A stretch of DNA of 64,000 nucleotides from an uncultured Prevotella sp. (GCA_900543585.1 UQRP01000001.1:62001-126000), one strand, 5' to 3'. Counted from the stretch's first letter, positions 36,650-45,607 are shown. The notes: generated by a model from the letters alone, not told the origin. Numbers and translations: made by a program.

Positions 36650-37582
36650 CTAAAGTTCAGATATTTGTTCTTCGCTCAGGCCGGTGTATTTAGCTATTAA
36701 AGACGCAGGCATACCATCAGCCTTCATGGCCTTAGCGCTGGCGATAGCTTTGTTGCGCGCACCTTCGGTTAATCCTTCAGCCTTTCCTTGAGCCAACCCT
36801 TCGGCCTTGCCTTGCGCCAACCCTTCGGCCTTGCCTTGAGCCAACCCTTCGGCTTTGCCTTTCTCCCGCTCTCTTCTGACTGAAGAGTGGAGCGTGCGCT
36901 CAACACTCACCATATCCCAGAAATGGTCGTAGTAGGCCATCTGAGCATCGCTATAGGCCGACTCCTCCACGATGTCAAGCGCCTTTCGGGTCTCCGGATT
37001 CTCCATCAGTTCTTTGGGTGCTACCTTCGTGTCCTCGTCTATCTCCGTGAGGAAGCGAAGCCAAAGAACCATCATCTTCTTGTCCTGATAAGAATGAGGC
37101 TTAAACTTTGGAAGCTCGATGAAGATAACATGCATATCCTCAATGACATGGTCGGGGAAATTAAACTCTACCAAACCATAGTCATGGTACCACTCATCGG
37201 TATCATTCAAGAAAGCCTCATTGATAAGATTCAAAGAATAGACCGGCTGCAGGTCTTCATAATCTTCTTCCTTCTTGAGCTGTTTTACGTAGGCTTTGGA
37301 GGAATTGAACAGCACTCGCTTGAAGAAGTCGGCCGTCCAGATCATCTGCATCTCCACGATAAACTGCCGTTTCTGCTGGTCTTCACAACGCACGTCGACA
37401 ATAGTGTCTTTCTTCAGCGGCATGCTGGGGATAAGCTCAAAAGGAAGGTACTCAATGTCTGTCACCTGTCCGTCGTCAGGCAGTGGCAACAAGGCATTAA
37501 GGAAACTAATCATTAAGTCTTTATGGTCTGCAAAGACCTTCTTGAAGGTCAAATCGGCCCGAGGGTTAAGATACTTTCCCAT
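36650..37582 (-). CDS. Rpn family recombination-promoting nuclease/putative transposase (PD-(D/E)XK)
   Basis: The 310-residue protein starts MGKYLNPRADLTFKKVFADH and has the PDDEXK-family nuclease core: DIEYLPFELIPSMPLKKDTI, then IVDVRCEDQQKRQFIVEMQM, where the Asp, Glu and Gln line up with the D...ExQ active site. The C-terminal part contains four tandem copies of an 8-residue unit (GKAEGLAQ) and ends with a helix-turn-helix-like AKYTGLSEEQISEL. Despite the name, these proteins are DNA nucleases without inverted-repeat ends. The start at 37582 is set by the consensus promoter at 37600-37630. A longer frame from 37672 would begin upstream of that promoter. Confidence 0.88.
   Translation of the reverse strand: MGKYLNPRADLTFKKVFADHKDLMISFLNALLPLPDDGQVTDIEYLPFELIPSMPLKKDTIVDVRCEDQQKRQFIVEMQMIWTADFFKRVLFNSSKAYVKQLKKEEDYEDLQPVYSLNLINEAFLNDTDEWYHDYGLVEFNFPDHVIEDMHVIFIELPKFKPHSYQDKKMMVLWLRFLTEIDEDTKVAPKELMENPETRKALDIVEESAYSDAQMAYYDHFWDMVSVERTLHSSVRREREKGKAEGLAQGKAEGLAQGKAEGLAQGKAEGLTEGARNKAIASAKAMKADGMPASLIAKYTGLSEEQISEL
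36765..36864 (-). repeat. 24-bp tandem repeat inside the Rpn gene
   Basis: About four copies of a 24-bp unit encode the repeated octapeptide GKAEGLAQ in the C-terminal part of the Rpn protein. Copies are nearly identical at DNA level, so copy number could change by slippage without breaking the frame. Confidence 0.85.
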
Positions 37583-37599
37583 AATCGTAGCTTTTTCTG

Positions 37600-37630
37600 C
37601 AAAGTTAAGATATTTCTCGTTATCTGCAAA
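37600..37630 (-). promoter_or_regulatory. Promoter of the Rpn gene
   Basis: On the minus strand TTTG (37627-37630), a 19-bp spacer and TAACTTTG (37600-37607) form a full consensus. The ATG at 37582 follows with a leader of about 13 nt. Confidence 0.75.
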
Positions 37631-37684
37631 TGATTGCGGACTTTTTTGGAAGAAAAATGTAACATGTAACATTTTTCCTGTGTG

Positions 37685-37756
37685 TCCTTCGCATCCTTCG
37701 TGTCTTTCATGTCTTTCGTGTCCTTTATGTTTTTCGTGTCCTTCGTGTCTTTCGTG
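37685..37756. repeat. 9-bp tandem repeat (TCYTTCGTG), eight copies
   Basis: Eight contiguous 9-bp units run from 37685 to 37756. Most are TCCTTCGTG or TCTTTCGTG, with a few substitutions. The tract sits about 55 bp upstream of the Rpn promoter's -33 element. No protein is supported across it. Confidence 0.85.
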
Positions 37757-37892
37757 GACCGGACGAAGATGTGTGGTGGTTATGTGATTTCTCCGTCTGT
37801 TTCACGATTCCATAAATAATCTCTGGCATCGTAAAAGCGGTTGTTTTACCTTGGCATAAATTATTAGAGCAATGGTTAAACCGACGTGTTAA

Positions 37893-37930
37893 CAAACAAA
37901 ATAGCTTGCCTGCAATTGACAGACAAGCTA
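37893..37930 (-). terminator. Terminator of the small peptide gene
   Basis: On the minus strand an 11-bp stem with one mismatch (37920-37930 with 37902-37912) and a 7-nt loop is followed by TTTTGTTTGTT. It lies about 53 bp after the stop at 37984. Confidence 0.75.
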
Positions 37931-37983
37931 CTTCTCATCGTTCAGAGCCTCTTTGTTGTACGTTGGCTGTACAGGATGCCGGT

Positions 37984-38178
37984 TTACTGACCATTTTCCT
38001 TACTCCATGGTGAGTCTGCTGACCAGTTTGATGGTTTGGCAAGCTGTGTGGCGCCCTCGTCATAGCCTTTCCACTCAAAGGACTTTTGTGGACCATCACC
38101 GCTACCTGCTAACATACACTCTGTGTCAAATATGTGCTTCTTAATAGCGGGTTTCATGTAGTTGTGTTTATTCTTCAT
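37984..38178 (-). CDS. Small hypothetical protein (64 aa) with its own promoter and terminator
   Basis: The predicted peptide begins MKNKHNYMKPAIKKHIFDTE and continues with a short hydrophobic CMLAGSGDG segment and a Trp-, Asp- and Ser-rich polar tail ending in ENGQ. I do not recognise a characterised family. The plan (short basic start with a Y/K-x-P motif, then an LxxSG-like site, then an acidic Gly/Asn tail) resembles small uncharacterised Bacteroidales peptides. The start may be either the first Met or the Met at residue 8. A TAATTTTG box at 38224-38231 and a good terminator at 37893-37930 flank it, which argues for a real gene. There is no signal peptide of normal length. Confidence 0.6.
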   Translation of the reverse strand: MKNKHNYMKPAIKKHIFDTECMLAGSGDGPQKSFEWKGYDEGATQLAKPSNWSADSPWSKENGQ

Positions 38179-38223
38179 ATCCCTGGGTGTTTATTTTTCA
38201 ATAAGTTATGGTTTTGGTATTTG

Positions 38224-38231
38224 CAAAATTA
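38224..38231 (-). promoter_or_regulatory. -7 box of the small peptide gene
   Basis: TAATTTTG on the minus strand fits the consensus and lies 45 bp before the first ATG. No clear -33 element was found. Confidence 0.5.
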
Positions 38232-38565
38232 GGAAAAATATCAATGCGAAAAAGTGAAGGAAATGCAAAACTAATCTAAAATTTGTGAATTTGAGGCACG
38301 AATACCAAGATTTTCTTGGTTTTTGTAACAAGTCATTGCTCCGAGTAGTCAACGGAAGCCTGATGTCGCCACCGCTATGTTATAAATATAGAAAAAATTT
38401 ACGAATTGAGGGATAAATTATAATTTATCAGATTTTAGGGGTTGTTTGTGGATATAATACCATTATTTTATATGTTTAGGCTTACGAATTGTTATATAAA
38501 TGTTAAAAGTGCAAGTTATTTAGAATAAACTTCCGGAAAGCCTTTACAATCTGTAAGATATTGTG

Positions 38566-38573
38566 TACTTTTG
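38566..38573 (+). promoter_or_regulatory. -7 box of gltBD
   Basis: TACTTTTG matches TAnnTTTG and lies 38 bp before the gltB ATG. The -33 region is not consensus, which would suit an activated promoter. Confidence 0.5.
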
Positions 38574-38611
38574 CAAACGAATTGATAGGTAAAAAACAAA
38601 AACATTAGCAA

Positions 38612-41600
38612 ATGCAACAAAACGGATTGTACAGCAGTGCCAACGAACACGATGCGTGCGGTGTGGGCATGGTAGTGAACATCCATGGCGGAAAGAGTCA
38701 CCAACTCGTCGATGACGCCCTCAAGGTTCTTGAGAATTTGCGTCACCGCGGTGCTGAAGGCGCCGATGGCAAGACTGGTGATGGAGCCGGCATCCTGCTC
38801 CAGATTCCCCATGAGTTTATTCTTCTTCAGGGTATCCCTGTACCAGAGAAGGGAAAATATGGTACAGGTCTCATCTTCCTGCCTAAGGACGAGAAGCGCC
38901 AGCAGGAAATCCTATCCATCATGATTGAGGAGATAGAGCGTGAGGGCTTGCAGCTCATGCACCTGCGCACTGTCCCGACGAATCCCGATTGCTTAGGTGA
39001 TGCCGCCTTAGAGTCTGAGCCTGCCATCAAGCAGGTCTTCGTCACAGGCGTCTCCGATGATAAGGTCCCAGTCTTCGAGCGCACCTTATACCTTATTAGA
39101 AAGCGTATAGAGCGCCGTGTCCAGGATAAGGACTTCTACATCTGCTCACTGTCATCGAAGAACATCGTCTATAAGGGTATGCTCTCCTCGTTGCAGTTGC
39201 GTCAGTACTATCCTGACCTTACCAACAGCTATTTCACGAGCGGCCTGGCTCTTGTCCACAGCCGTTTCTCCACCAATACCTTCCCCACATGGTCGTTGGC
39301 ACAGCCTTTCCGCTTGCTGGCCCACAATGGTGAGATCAACACCATCCGTGGCAACCGTGCGTGGATGAAAGCCCGCGAGGCCGTCCTCTCCTCTGATGCT
39401 TTAGGCGATATTCACGACATCTCGCCGATTATCCAGCCTAACATGAGTGACTCTGCCTCTTTGGACAACGTCTTTGAGTTCTTTGTCATGAACGGTATGT
39501 CGCTGCCGAAAGCCCTGAGCATCATGGTGCCGGAGAGCTTTAACGACAAGAACCCTATCACCGAGGACATCAAAGCCTTCTACGAGTACCACTCCATCCT
39601 GATGGAGCCGTGGGACGGTCCTGCCGCCCTACTCTTCTCCGATGGCCGCTATGCCGGCGGTATGCTCGACCGTAATGGTCTGCGCCCGGCACGTTATACC
39701 ATCACTAAGAATGGTACCATGGTAGTGGCCTCTGAGGTGGGTGTTATGGACTTCGACCCCACTGTCATCGCCGAGAAAGGACGCTTGCAGCCGGGTAAGA
39801 TTCTGCTCATCGATACCCAGGAGGGTAAGATTTACTACGATGGTGAGATTAAGGACCGTCTGGCTCATGAACATCCCTATCGTCAGTGGCTGAACACTAA
39901 CCGTATCCAGCTTGAGAAGATCCACACGGGCCGTAAGGTCTCCAATGCCGTTGACCACCTTGAAGCCAAAGAGGTAGAATTCGGTTTTGGTGAGGAAGAC
40001 ATCGCCGACACACTGATTCCTATGGCCACCAAGGGTCAAGAGCCTACTGCATCGATGGGTAATGACACCCCGCTCGCAGTCCTCTCCGACCAGCCACAGA
40101 TCTTCTTCAACTATTTCCGTCAGCAGTTTGCGCAGGTCACCAACCCCGCCATCGACTCCATCCGTGAGTCTTTGGTGATGAGTCTGACAGAGTATATCGG
40201 ACGTGTGGGTACCGGTATCCTCAACCCCAACGAGACCAACTGCAAGATGGTGCGCCTCCCCCACCCTATCCTGACCAACGGACAGCTTGACATCCTTCAG
40301 AACATCAGATATAAGGGCTTCAACACCAAGAAGCTGAGCATCACCTTCACACCTGCTCCTCAGGGTGCAGAACATCCGGGCGATGCGCTGCGTGAGGCCA
40401 TCGACAAGTTGTGCCACGATGCTGAGCAGAGCGTTGATGATGGCTTCAACTATATCATCCTCTCCGACCGTGATGTCGACAAGGATCATGTCGCCATACC
40501 TTCCCTGCTCGCTGTGAGCGCCGTCCACCACTACCTCATCAATGTCGGTAAGCGTGTGCAGACCGCCCTGATTGTCGAGAGCGGTGAGATTCGCGAGGTG
40601 ATGCACGCTGCCCTGCTCCTGGGCTATGGTGCTTCTGCTCTCTGCCCGTATATGATCTACGCCATCCTCGACGACCTCGTCAAGAAGGGTAAGATTCAGG
40701 AAGACTATGCCACTGCCGAGGCTAACTACATCAAGGCCGTGAAAAAAGGCTTGCTGAAGATTATGGCTAAGATGGGTATCTCTACCATCCGCTCTTACCG
40801 CGGTGCTCAGATTTTCGAGTCCATCGGTCTTTCCGAGGGATTGCTGAGAGCTTACTTCGGCACGGAGTCGAGCACAGTAGGCGGTATCGGTCTCGACACC
40901 ATCGCCCGCGACGCTGTGGCCTACCACGACAAGGCCCTGCAGGAGGAGAACAGCGATGTGGAGCATCCGCTGCCCAACCTCGGACAGTTCCACTGGCGTC
41001 AGGATGGTATCAAGCACGCATGGAATCCTGAGACCATCGCCACCCTGCAGCTTGCCACGCGTACTGGCAACTATGATACCTTCAAGAAGTTTGAGTCGCT
41101 CGTCGATGATAAGCCGGAGCCTATGTTCCTCCGTGACTTCCTCGACTTCAAGCGCAACCCCATAGACATCGACAAGGTAGAGCCTGTCGAGAAGATTGTC
41201 AAGCACTTCGTCACAGGTGCCATGTCCTTCGGTGCCCTCTCTGCTGAGGCCCACGAGGCACTGTGCTTGGCTATGAACGCCTTAGGCACCCGCTCCAACA
41301 CTGGTGAGGGTGGCGAGGACAACAGCCGCTACCACAGTGAGGTTGACGGCATCAGCCTCTCGTCAAAGACTAAGCAGGTGGCGTCCGGCCGTTTCGGTGT
41401 CACAACAGAATACCTCGTCAATGCCGAGGAGATTCAAATTAAGGTCGCCCAGGGTGCCAAGCCTGGTGAGGGCGGTCAGCTGCCGGGCTTCAAAGTCAAC
41501 GAGATTATCGCCAAGACACGTAACTCTATTCCCGGCATCTCTCTGATTTCTCCACCGCCTCACCACGACATCTACTCCATCGAGGATCTGAAGCAGCTCA

Positions 41601-43135
41601 TCTTCGACTTGAAAAATGTCAATCCTAAGGCAGCCATCAGCGTCAAGCTCGTTGCCGAGAGCGGTGTCGGTACCATTGCCGCCGGCGTTGTCAAGGCTAA
41701 AGCCGACCTCGTGGTCATCTCTGGTGCTGAGGGTGGCACGGGTGCATCTCCTGCCTCCAGCATGCGTTTCGCCGGTATCTCTCCTGAGATTGGTATCGCT
41801 GAGACGCAGCAGACGCTCGTCAAGAACGGTCTCCGCTCGCTGGCCCGCCTGCAGGTCGACGGTCAGATGAAGTCAGCCCGCGACGTTATCATCATGGCTC
41901 TGCTCGGTGCTGAGGAGTTCGGCTTCGGTACAGCTCCGCTCATCACCCTCGGCTGCGTGATGATGCGTAAGTGCTCGGCCAACACCTGCCCCATGGGTGT
42001 GGCCACACAGGACAAGCGCCTGCGCGCACACTTCCGCGGCGACTATCACTATGTCATCAACTACTTCACATTCTTAGCTCAGCACGTCCGCGAATATCTT
42101 GCAGAGATGGGCTTCACAAGTCTCAACGACATCGTAGGCCATACGGAGCTGCTGACTAAGCGTGATACTTCTAAGATATGGAAGCCCGTTCTGCCCGTCG
42201 TTCAGGCGAAGTGGAACAGTCTCGACTTCTCGTGTATGGAGAAAAAGGAGACGGGTGATGTCAGCCTCTACTGCACCAAGACGCAGGATCACGAGATGAA
42301 TAATCTCCTCGACGAGCAGATCATCGCCGGTGCACAGAAGTCTATCCAGGACAAGGAGGAAGTCAACCTCGACTTCGCTATCCACAACACCAACCGTGCT
42401 GTCGGCACCATGCTCTCCGGCATCATTGCCAAGAAATATGGTGAGGCAGGTCTGCCCGACGATACCATCAACGTGCGCTTCAAGGGTTCTGCCGGACAGA
42501 GCTTCGGTGCCTTCCTCGTTCACGGTGTCAACTTCAAGCTTGAGGGCGAGACCAACGACTACTTTGGTAAGGGCCTCTCCGGTGGCCGCATCAGTATCCT
42601 GCCGCCGATACGCTCTAACTTCAACGCTGAGGACAACATCATCGCCGGTAACACCGGTCTGTATGGTGCCACTACTGGTGAGCTGTATGTCAATGGTCAG
42701 GTTGGTGAGCGCTTCGCCGTTCGTAACTCCGGTGCCATTGCCGTTGTCGAGGGAGCTGGTGACCACTGCTGTGAGTATATGACTGGTGGCCGCGTCGTCG
42801 TTCTCGGTAAGACGGGCCGCAACTTTGCCGCCGGTATGTCGGGTGGTGTTGCCTACGTCTGGGATAAGGACCACAACTTCGACTACTACTGTAACATGGG
42901 TATGGTGGAGATCAACCTCGTTGAGGAGACTACTTACCGCAAGGAGCTCCACGAGCTGATTCGTCAGCACTACCTCTACACCGGTTCGAAGCTTGCCCGC
43001 ACCATGCTTGACGACTGGAGTCGCTATGTTGAGGACTTCATCCAGGTGGTGCCTATCGAGTACAAACGTGTGCTGCAGGAGGAGCAGGTTAAGAAGCTCC
43101 AGCAGAAGATTGCAGACATGCAGAGAGACTATTAA
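38612..43135 (+). CDS. gltB: Glutamate synthase large subunit
   Basis: GltB takes the amide nitrogen of glutamine and passes ammonia through an internal tunnel to 2-oxoglutarate, making glutamate. The 1507 residues match the family. The N-terminal glutaminase domain has its nucleophile at Cys16 in HDACGVG after a 15-residue propeptide. The central and FMN-binding synthase domains follow, with FKVNEIIAKTRNSIPGISLI, SGAEGGTGASP and the [3Fe-4S] cluster Cys in MRKCSANTCPMG near 1120. The C-terminal beta-helix domain has GLSGGRISI and AGMSGGVAYVWD. It is the first gene of the gltBD operon. Its codons are G+C-richer than the flanking intergenic DNA, suggesting high expression. Confidence 0.97.
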   Translation: MQQNGLYSSANEHDACGVGMVVNIHGGKSHQLVDDALKVLENLRHRGAEGADGKTGDGAGILLQIPHEFILLQGIPVPEKGKYGTGLIFLPKDEKRQQEILSIMIEEIEREGLQLMHLRTVPTNPDCLGDAALESEPAIKQVFVTGVSDDKVPVFERTLYLIRKRIERRVQDKDFYICSLSSKNIVYKGMLSSLQLRQYYPDLTNSYFTSGLALVHSRFSTNTFPTWSLAQPFRLLAHNGEINTIRGNRAWMKAREAVLSSDALGDIHDISPIIQPNMSDSASLDNVFEFFVMNGMSLPKALSIMVPESFNDKNPITEDIKAFYEYHSILMEPWDGPAALLFSDGRYAGGMLDRNGLRPARYTITKNGTMVVASEVGVMDFDPTVIAEKGRLQPGKILLIDTQEGKIYYDGEIKDRLAHEHPYRQWLNTNRIQLEKIHTGRKVSNAVDHLEAKEVEFGFGEEDIADTLIPMATKGQEPTASMGNDTPLAVLSDQPQIFFNYFRQQFAQVTNPAIDSIRESLVMSLTEYIGRVGTGILNPNETNCKMVRLPHPILTNGQLDILQNIRYKGFNTKKLSITFTPAPQGAEHPGDALREAIDKLCHDAEQSVDDGFNYIILSDRDVDKDHVAIPSLLAVSAVHHYLINVGKRVQTALIVESGEIREVMHAALLLGYGASALCPYMIYAILDDLVKKGKIQEDYATAEANYIKAVKKGLLKIMAKMGISTIRSYRGAQIFESIGLSEGLLRAYFGTESSTVGGIGLDTIARDAVAYHDKALQEENSDVEHPLPNLGQFHWRQDGIKHAWNPETIATLQLATRTGNYDTFKKFESLVDDKPEPMFLRDFLDFKRNPIDIDKVEPVEKIVKHFVTGAMSFGALSAEAHEALCLAMNALGTRSNTGEGGEDNSRYHSEVDGISLSSKTKQVASGRFGVTTEYLVNAEEIQIKVAQGAKPGEGGQLPGFKVNEIIAKTRNSIPGISLISPPPHHDIYSIEDLKQLIFDLKNVNPKAAISVKLVAESGVGTIAAGVVKAKADLVVISGAEGGTGASPASSMRFAGISPEIGIAETQQTLVKNGLRSLARLQVDGQMKSARDVIIMALLGAEEFGFGTAPLITLGCVMMRKCSANTCPMGVATQDKRLRAHFRGDYHYVINYFTFLAQHVREYLAEMGFTSLNDIVGHTELLTKRDTSKIWKPVLPVVQAKWNSLDFSCMEKKETGDVSLYCTKTQDHEMNNLLDEQIIAGAQKSIQDKEEVNLDFAIHNTNRAVGTMLSGIIAKKYGEAGLPDDTINVRFKGSAGQSFGAFLVHGVNFKLEGETNDYFGKGLSGGRISILPPIRSNFNAEDNIIAGNTGLYGATTGELYVNGQVGERFAVRNSGAIAVVEGAGDHCCEYMTGGRVVVLGKTGRNFAAGMSGGVAYVWDKDHNFDYYCNMGMVEINLVEETTYRKELHELIRQHYLYTGSKLARTMLDDWSRYVEDFIQVVPIEYKRVLQEEQVKKLQQKIADMQRDY

Positions 43136-43155
43136 AAAGGTTAAAAGTAAAGACA

Positions 43156-44571
43156 ATGGGAAATCCAAAAGGTTTTTTGGAGGTAGAGCGCAAGGAGGCC
43201 GGCTACCGTCCAATACATGATAGAATACACGATTTCGGTGAAGTAGAGCAGACGCTCAACAGCAATGACCGTCGGCTTCAGGCCAGCCGCTGCATGGACT
43301 GTGGCGTGCCTTTCTGCCACTGGGCTTGTCCCCTTCACAACAAGACCCCGGAGTGGAACGATGCCTTGTATAAAGGTGATTGGAAGCTTGCTTATGAACT
43401 TCTGAGCGAGACCAATGACTTCCCCGAGTTCACGGGCCGTGTCTGTCCGGCGCTCTGTGAGAAGGCCTGCGTGCTGAACCTCATGGAGCATGAGCCTACC
43501 ACCAACCGTGAGAACGAGGCCGCCATCATAGAGTATGCTTACAATGAGGACTTTGTCAAGCCACATATCCCACAGCGCAATGGCAAGAAGGTTGCTGTCG
43601 TGGGTGCCGGTCCTTCCGGACTGAGTGTTGCCACACAGCTCAACCAGCGCGGTTATGAGGTCACGGTCTATGACGCCCGTGAGGATGCCGGTGGCCTGCT
43701 GCGCTTCGGTATTCCTAACTTCAAGCTCAACAAGGCCATCATTGCCCGTAAGATTGATGTCCTCAAGGCTGAGGGTATCAAGTTCGTCTACAACACGATG
43801 CTCGTACCTGATGGTAGCGACAAGGCTGATCTGAATATTCAGAACGATCCGACGCTGGCCAAAGACAAGACGGTGACCGCCACACAGCTGTCGCAGGACT
43901 TCGATGCCGTCGTCATCTGCACCGGCACGCCGCAGGCCCGTGATCTGAAGATTCCAGGCCGCGACCTCAAGGGCGTCTATTTCGCCTTAGAGATGCTGTC
44001 TCAGCAGAACCGCGTCCTCGAAGGTGAGGAGTTCAGCAAGGACGAGCTCGTCAACGCCAAGGGAAAGGATGTCCTCGTCATCGGTGGCGGTGATACCGGT
44101 TCTGACTGTATCGGTACGGCCCATCGTCAAGGTTCGAAGAGCGTGACACAGATAGAGATTATGCCCAAGCCCGTCGATGGTCCTGATGACCCGAAGAATC
44201 CGTGGCCGAATTGGCCCCGCACACTGAAGACGACCTTCGCCCACGAGGAAGGCTGCATCCGTCGCTGGAATATCAACTCGTTGGAGTTCCTCGGCAAAAA
44301 CGGCAAACTCACGGGTGTGAAGGTACAGGAGATAACCTGGGAGCCTAATCCCGAAGGCGGCAGACCTATCATGAAGCCTGCCAAGGATCCCGAGATTATC
44401 AAAGCTGACATGGTGCTCTTAGCCATGGGATTCCTCAGACCGCAACAGCCTGAGTATCCTGAGAATGTCTTCGTGGCCGGTGATGCTGCCAATGGCGCAA
44501 GTCTGGTGGTCAGAGCACTGGCAAGCGGTAGAGACATGGCTGCTGAAGTTGACGGTTACTTGAGAAAGTAA
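43156..44571 (+). CDS. gltD: Glutamate synthase small subunit (beta)
   Basis: GltD oxidises NADPH and feeds electrons to GltB. The N-terminal region has two [4Fe-4S] cysteine sets (CMDCGVPFCHWACPLHNKTP and CPALCEKACVLN). The FAD site is VGAGPSGLSVA near 145 and the NADPH site VIGGGDTGSDC near 305, with the C-terminal FAD motif VFVAGDAANGASLVVRA. The 471 residues are standard. It starts 20 bp after gltB and is followed by a strong terminator, so the two form a simple operon for ammonium assimilation. Confidence 0.97.
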   Translation: MGNPKGFLEVERKEAGYRPIHDRIHDFGEVEQTLNSNDRRLQASRCMDCGVPFCHWACPLHNKTPEWNDALYKGDWKLAYELLSETNDFPEFTGRVCPALCEKACVLNLMEHEPTTNRENEAAIIEYAYNEDFVKPHIPQRNGKKVAVVGAGPSGLSVATQLNQRGYEVTVYDAREDAGGLLRFGIPNFKLNKAIIARKIDVLKAEGIKFVYNTMLVPDGSDKADLNIQNDPTLAKDKTVTATQLSQDFDAVVICTGTPQARDLKIPGRDLKGVYFALEMLSQQNRVLEGEEFSKDELVNAKGKDVLVIGGGDTGSDCIGTAHRQGSKSVTQIEIMPKPVDGPDDPKNPWPNWPRTLKTTFAHEEGCIRRWNINSLEFLGKNGKLTGVKVQEITWEPNPEGGRPIMKPAKDPEIIKADMVLLAMGFLRPQQPEYPENVFVAGDAANGASLVVRALASGRDMAAEVDGYLRK

Positions 44572-44610
44572 TCCATCCTATCAATTTATATTTTTTGATT
44601 TAGCAGTTTG

Positions 44611-44640
44611 GCGGGGCATCGGCGGATGCCCCGCTTTTTT
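44611..44640 (+). terminator. Terminator of gltBD
   Basis: A perfect 10-bp stem (GCGGGGCATC 44611-44620, GATGCCCCGC 44625-44634) with loop GGCG is followed by six T. Confidence 0.92.
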
Positions 44641-44645
44641 AGCCT

Positions 44646-45428
44646 ATGAGAAGAATAAAGAATGCGCCTGTGGTGGTCATGAACTTCTCAGGTGCGTACA
44701 ATTTAGAGAGTTTTGACAAAGATCCGGAGATTATCCGCATGGACTTCCGTGAGCTGTCAGATACTGATGGCTATTGCTCAAGGGAAGCAGCAAAGGTTAT
44801 CAAGGAGCAGATACAGCCTTTCGGTCCTCATGGCATCCACTTCCTTGACTCCGGTGACTACCATTATGTATCAAAGTTCTGGACCGACATGATTACGGAG
44901 CCTTTCTCGCTCGTCCTTATCGATCACCATACCGATATGCAGGACTCGCGGGTCGACGGCATGCTGTCGTGTGGCGACTGGGTGAAAGCCGTCATTCTCC
45001 AGAATCGTTTCCTGAAGCATGTCTTCGTGTTGGGATGCCCCAAAGAGTCTGCGCTTAAGGTAGACGGAAGTCTGCTGGACAAGGTCACTTTTGTTTCCGA
45101 GCAGCAATTCAAGGACTTCCTTAGCGGAAAGCTGGAACCTGCTGGTGGAGAGACCATCTACATCTCCATCGACAAGGATGCACTCTCGCCTGCTGACGCT
45201 GTCACTAACTGGGACCAGGGTGAGATGCGTGAGGCTGATCTCAGGCGGTTCCTTTATCATCAGGTAGAGCGTGAGAAGGTTATAGGTGTCGATGTCTGTG
45301 GGGAATATCAGGTTGTCAGCGACTATTTTGCCGATGCCTTGCCTGCCAAGATTGACAGTGCTGCCAACCAGGACATCCTTATGACGATTATTGCTGCCGT
45401 CCAGAAGAAGAAAAAGCAGGACAGGTAA
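44646..45428 (+). CDS. Arginase/agmatinase/formimidoylglutamase family protein
   Basis: The 260-residue protein has the ureohydrolase metal-binding pattern: HFLDSGDYHYVS, LVLIDHHTDMQDS and YISIDKDALSP, giving the Asp/His ligands of a binuclear Mn site. It is shorter than arginase (about 300) and lacks the clear substrate loop of arginase or agmatinase, so the substrate is open. It starts only 6 bp after the gltBD terminator, with no visible promoter of its own. It may depend on read-through and be linked to nitrogen metabolism, which is inference. Confidence 0.83.
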   Translation: MRRIKNAPVVVMNFSGAYNLESFDKDPEIIRMDFRELSDTDGYCSREAAKVIKEQIQPFGPHGIHFLDSGDYHYVSKFWTDMITEPFSLVLIDHHTDMQDSRVDGMLSCGDWVKAVILQNRFLKHVFVLGCPKESALKVDGSLLDKVTFVSEQQFKDFLSGKLEPAGGETIYISIDKDALSPADAVTNWDQGEMREADLRRFLYHQVEREKVIGVDVCGEYQVVSDYFADALPAKIDSAANQDILMTIIAAVQKKKKQDR

Positions 45429-45568
45429 TAGAGAAAGTCTGTCCACCGAAAGCATCATCAACAGTCTTGCTGCTGAAAGCCTATTGAGGAAATTGTTCGG
45501 AGAATCGTCGCTAAGGCGGCTTCTTTTGTGATTTTTCCTTAAAAGGGACTGGTAAAGGAGACTTGCCG

Positions 45569-45599
45569 TTTGTAGCGAAAGTTTTTTTTATTAACTTTG
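45569..45599 (+). promoter_or_regulatory. Promoter of the DHH phosphoesterase gene
   Basis: TTTG (45569-45572), a 19-bp spacer and TAACTTTG (45592-45599) form a full consensus. The ATG at 45608 is only 8 bp past the box, so the transcript would start at or within a few bases of the ATG. Confidence 0.75.
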
Positions 45600-45607
45600 C
45601 CTGCATT

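Larger units (their letters stand above)
37583..37983. other. Intergenic stretch between the Rpn gene and the small peptide gene
   Basis: This 401-bp stretch contains the Rpn promoter (37600-37630), the 9-bp repeat tract (37685-37756) and the terminator of the small peptide gene (37893-37930). The remaining sequence, about 37757-37890 and 37931-37983, shows nothing I can identify. Confidence 0.6.
38179..38611. other. Intergenic stretch upstream of gltB
   Basis: This A+T-rich stretch holds the small peptide's -7 box (38224-38231) and the gltB -7 box (38566-38573). It also holds an isolated hairpin, ACCAAGA (38304-38310) with TCTTGGT (38314-38320), followed by TTTTG on the plus strand. No plus-strand gene upstream explains that terminator-like hairpin. 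No open frame here is convincing. Confidence 0.5.

Noticed and set aside
36650..37582. Complete insertion sequence
   Set aside because: Rpn proteins are called putative transposases, but no terminal inverted repeats or target duplications flank this gene.
37583..37672. 30-residue N-terminal extension of the Rpn protein
   Set aside because: It covers the consensus promoter, and the family starts at MGKYLNP-like sequence.
39629..41254. 541-codon open frame on the minus strand
   Set aside because: It is wholly antisense to gltB, follows the gene's codon periodicity and has no promoter or recognisable domain. Long shadow frames are expected opposite high-bias genes. The same holds for 42074-43213 (minus).
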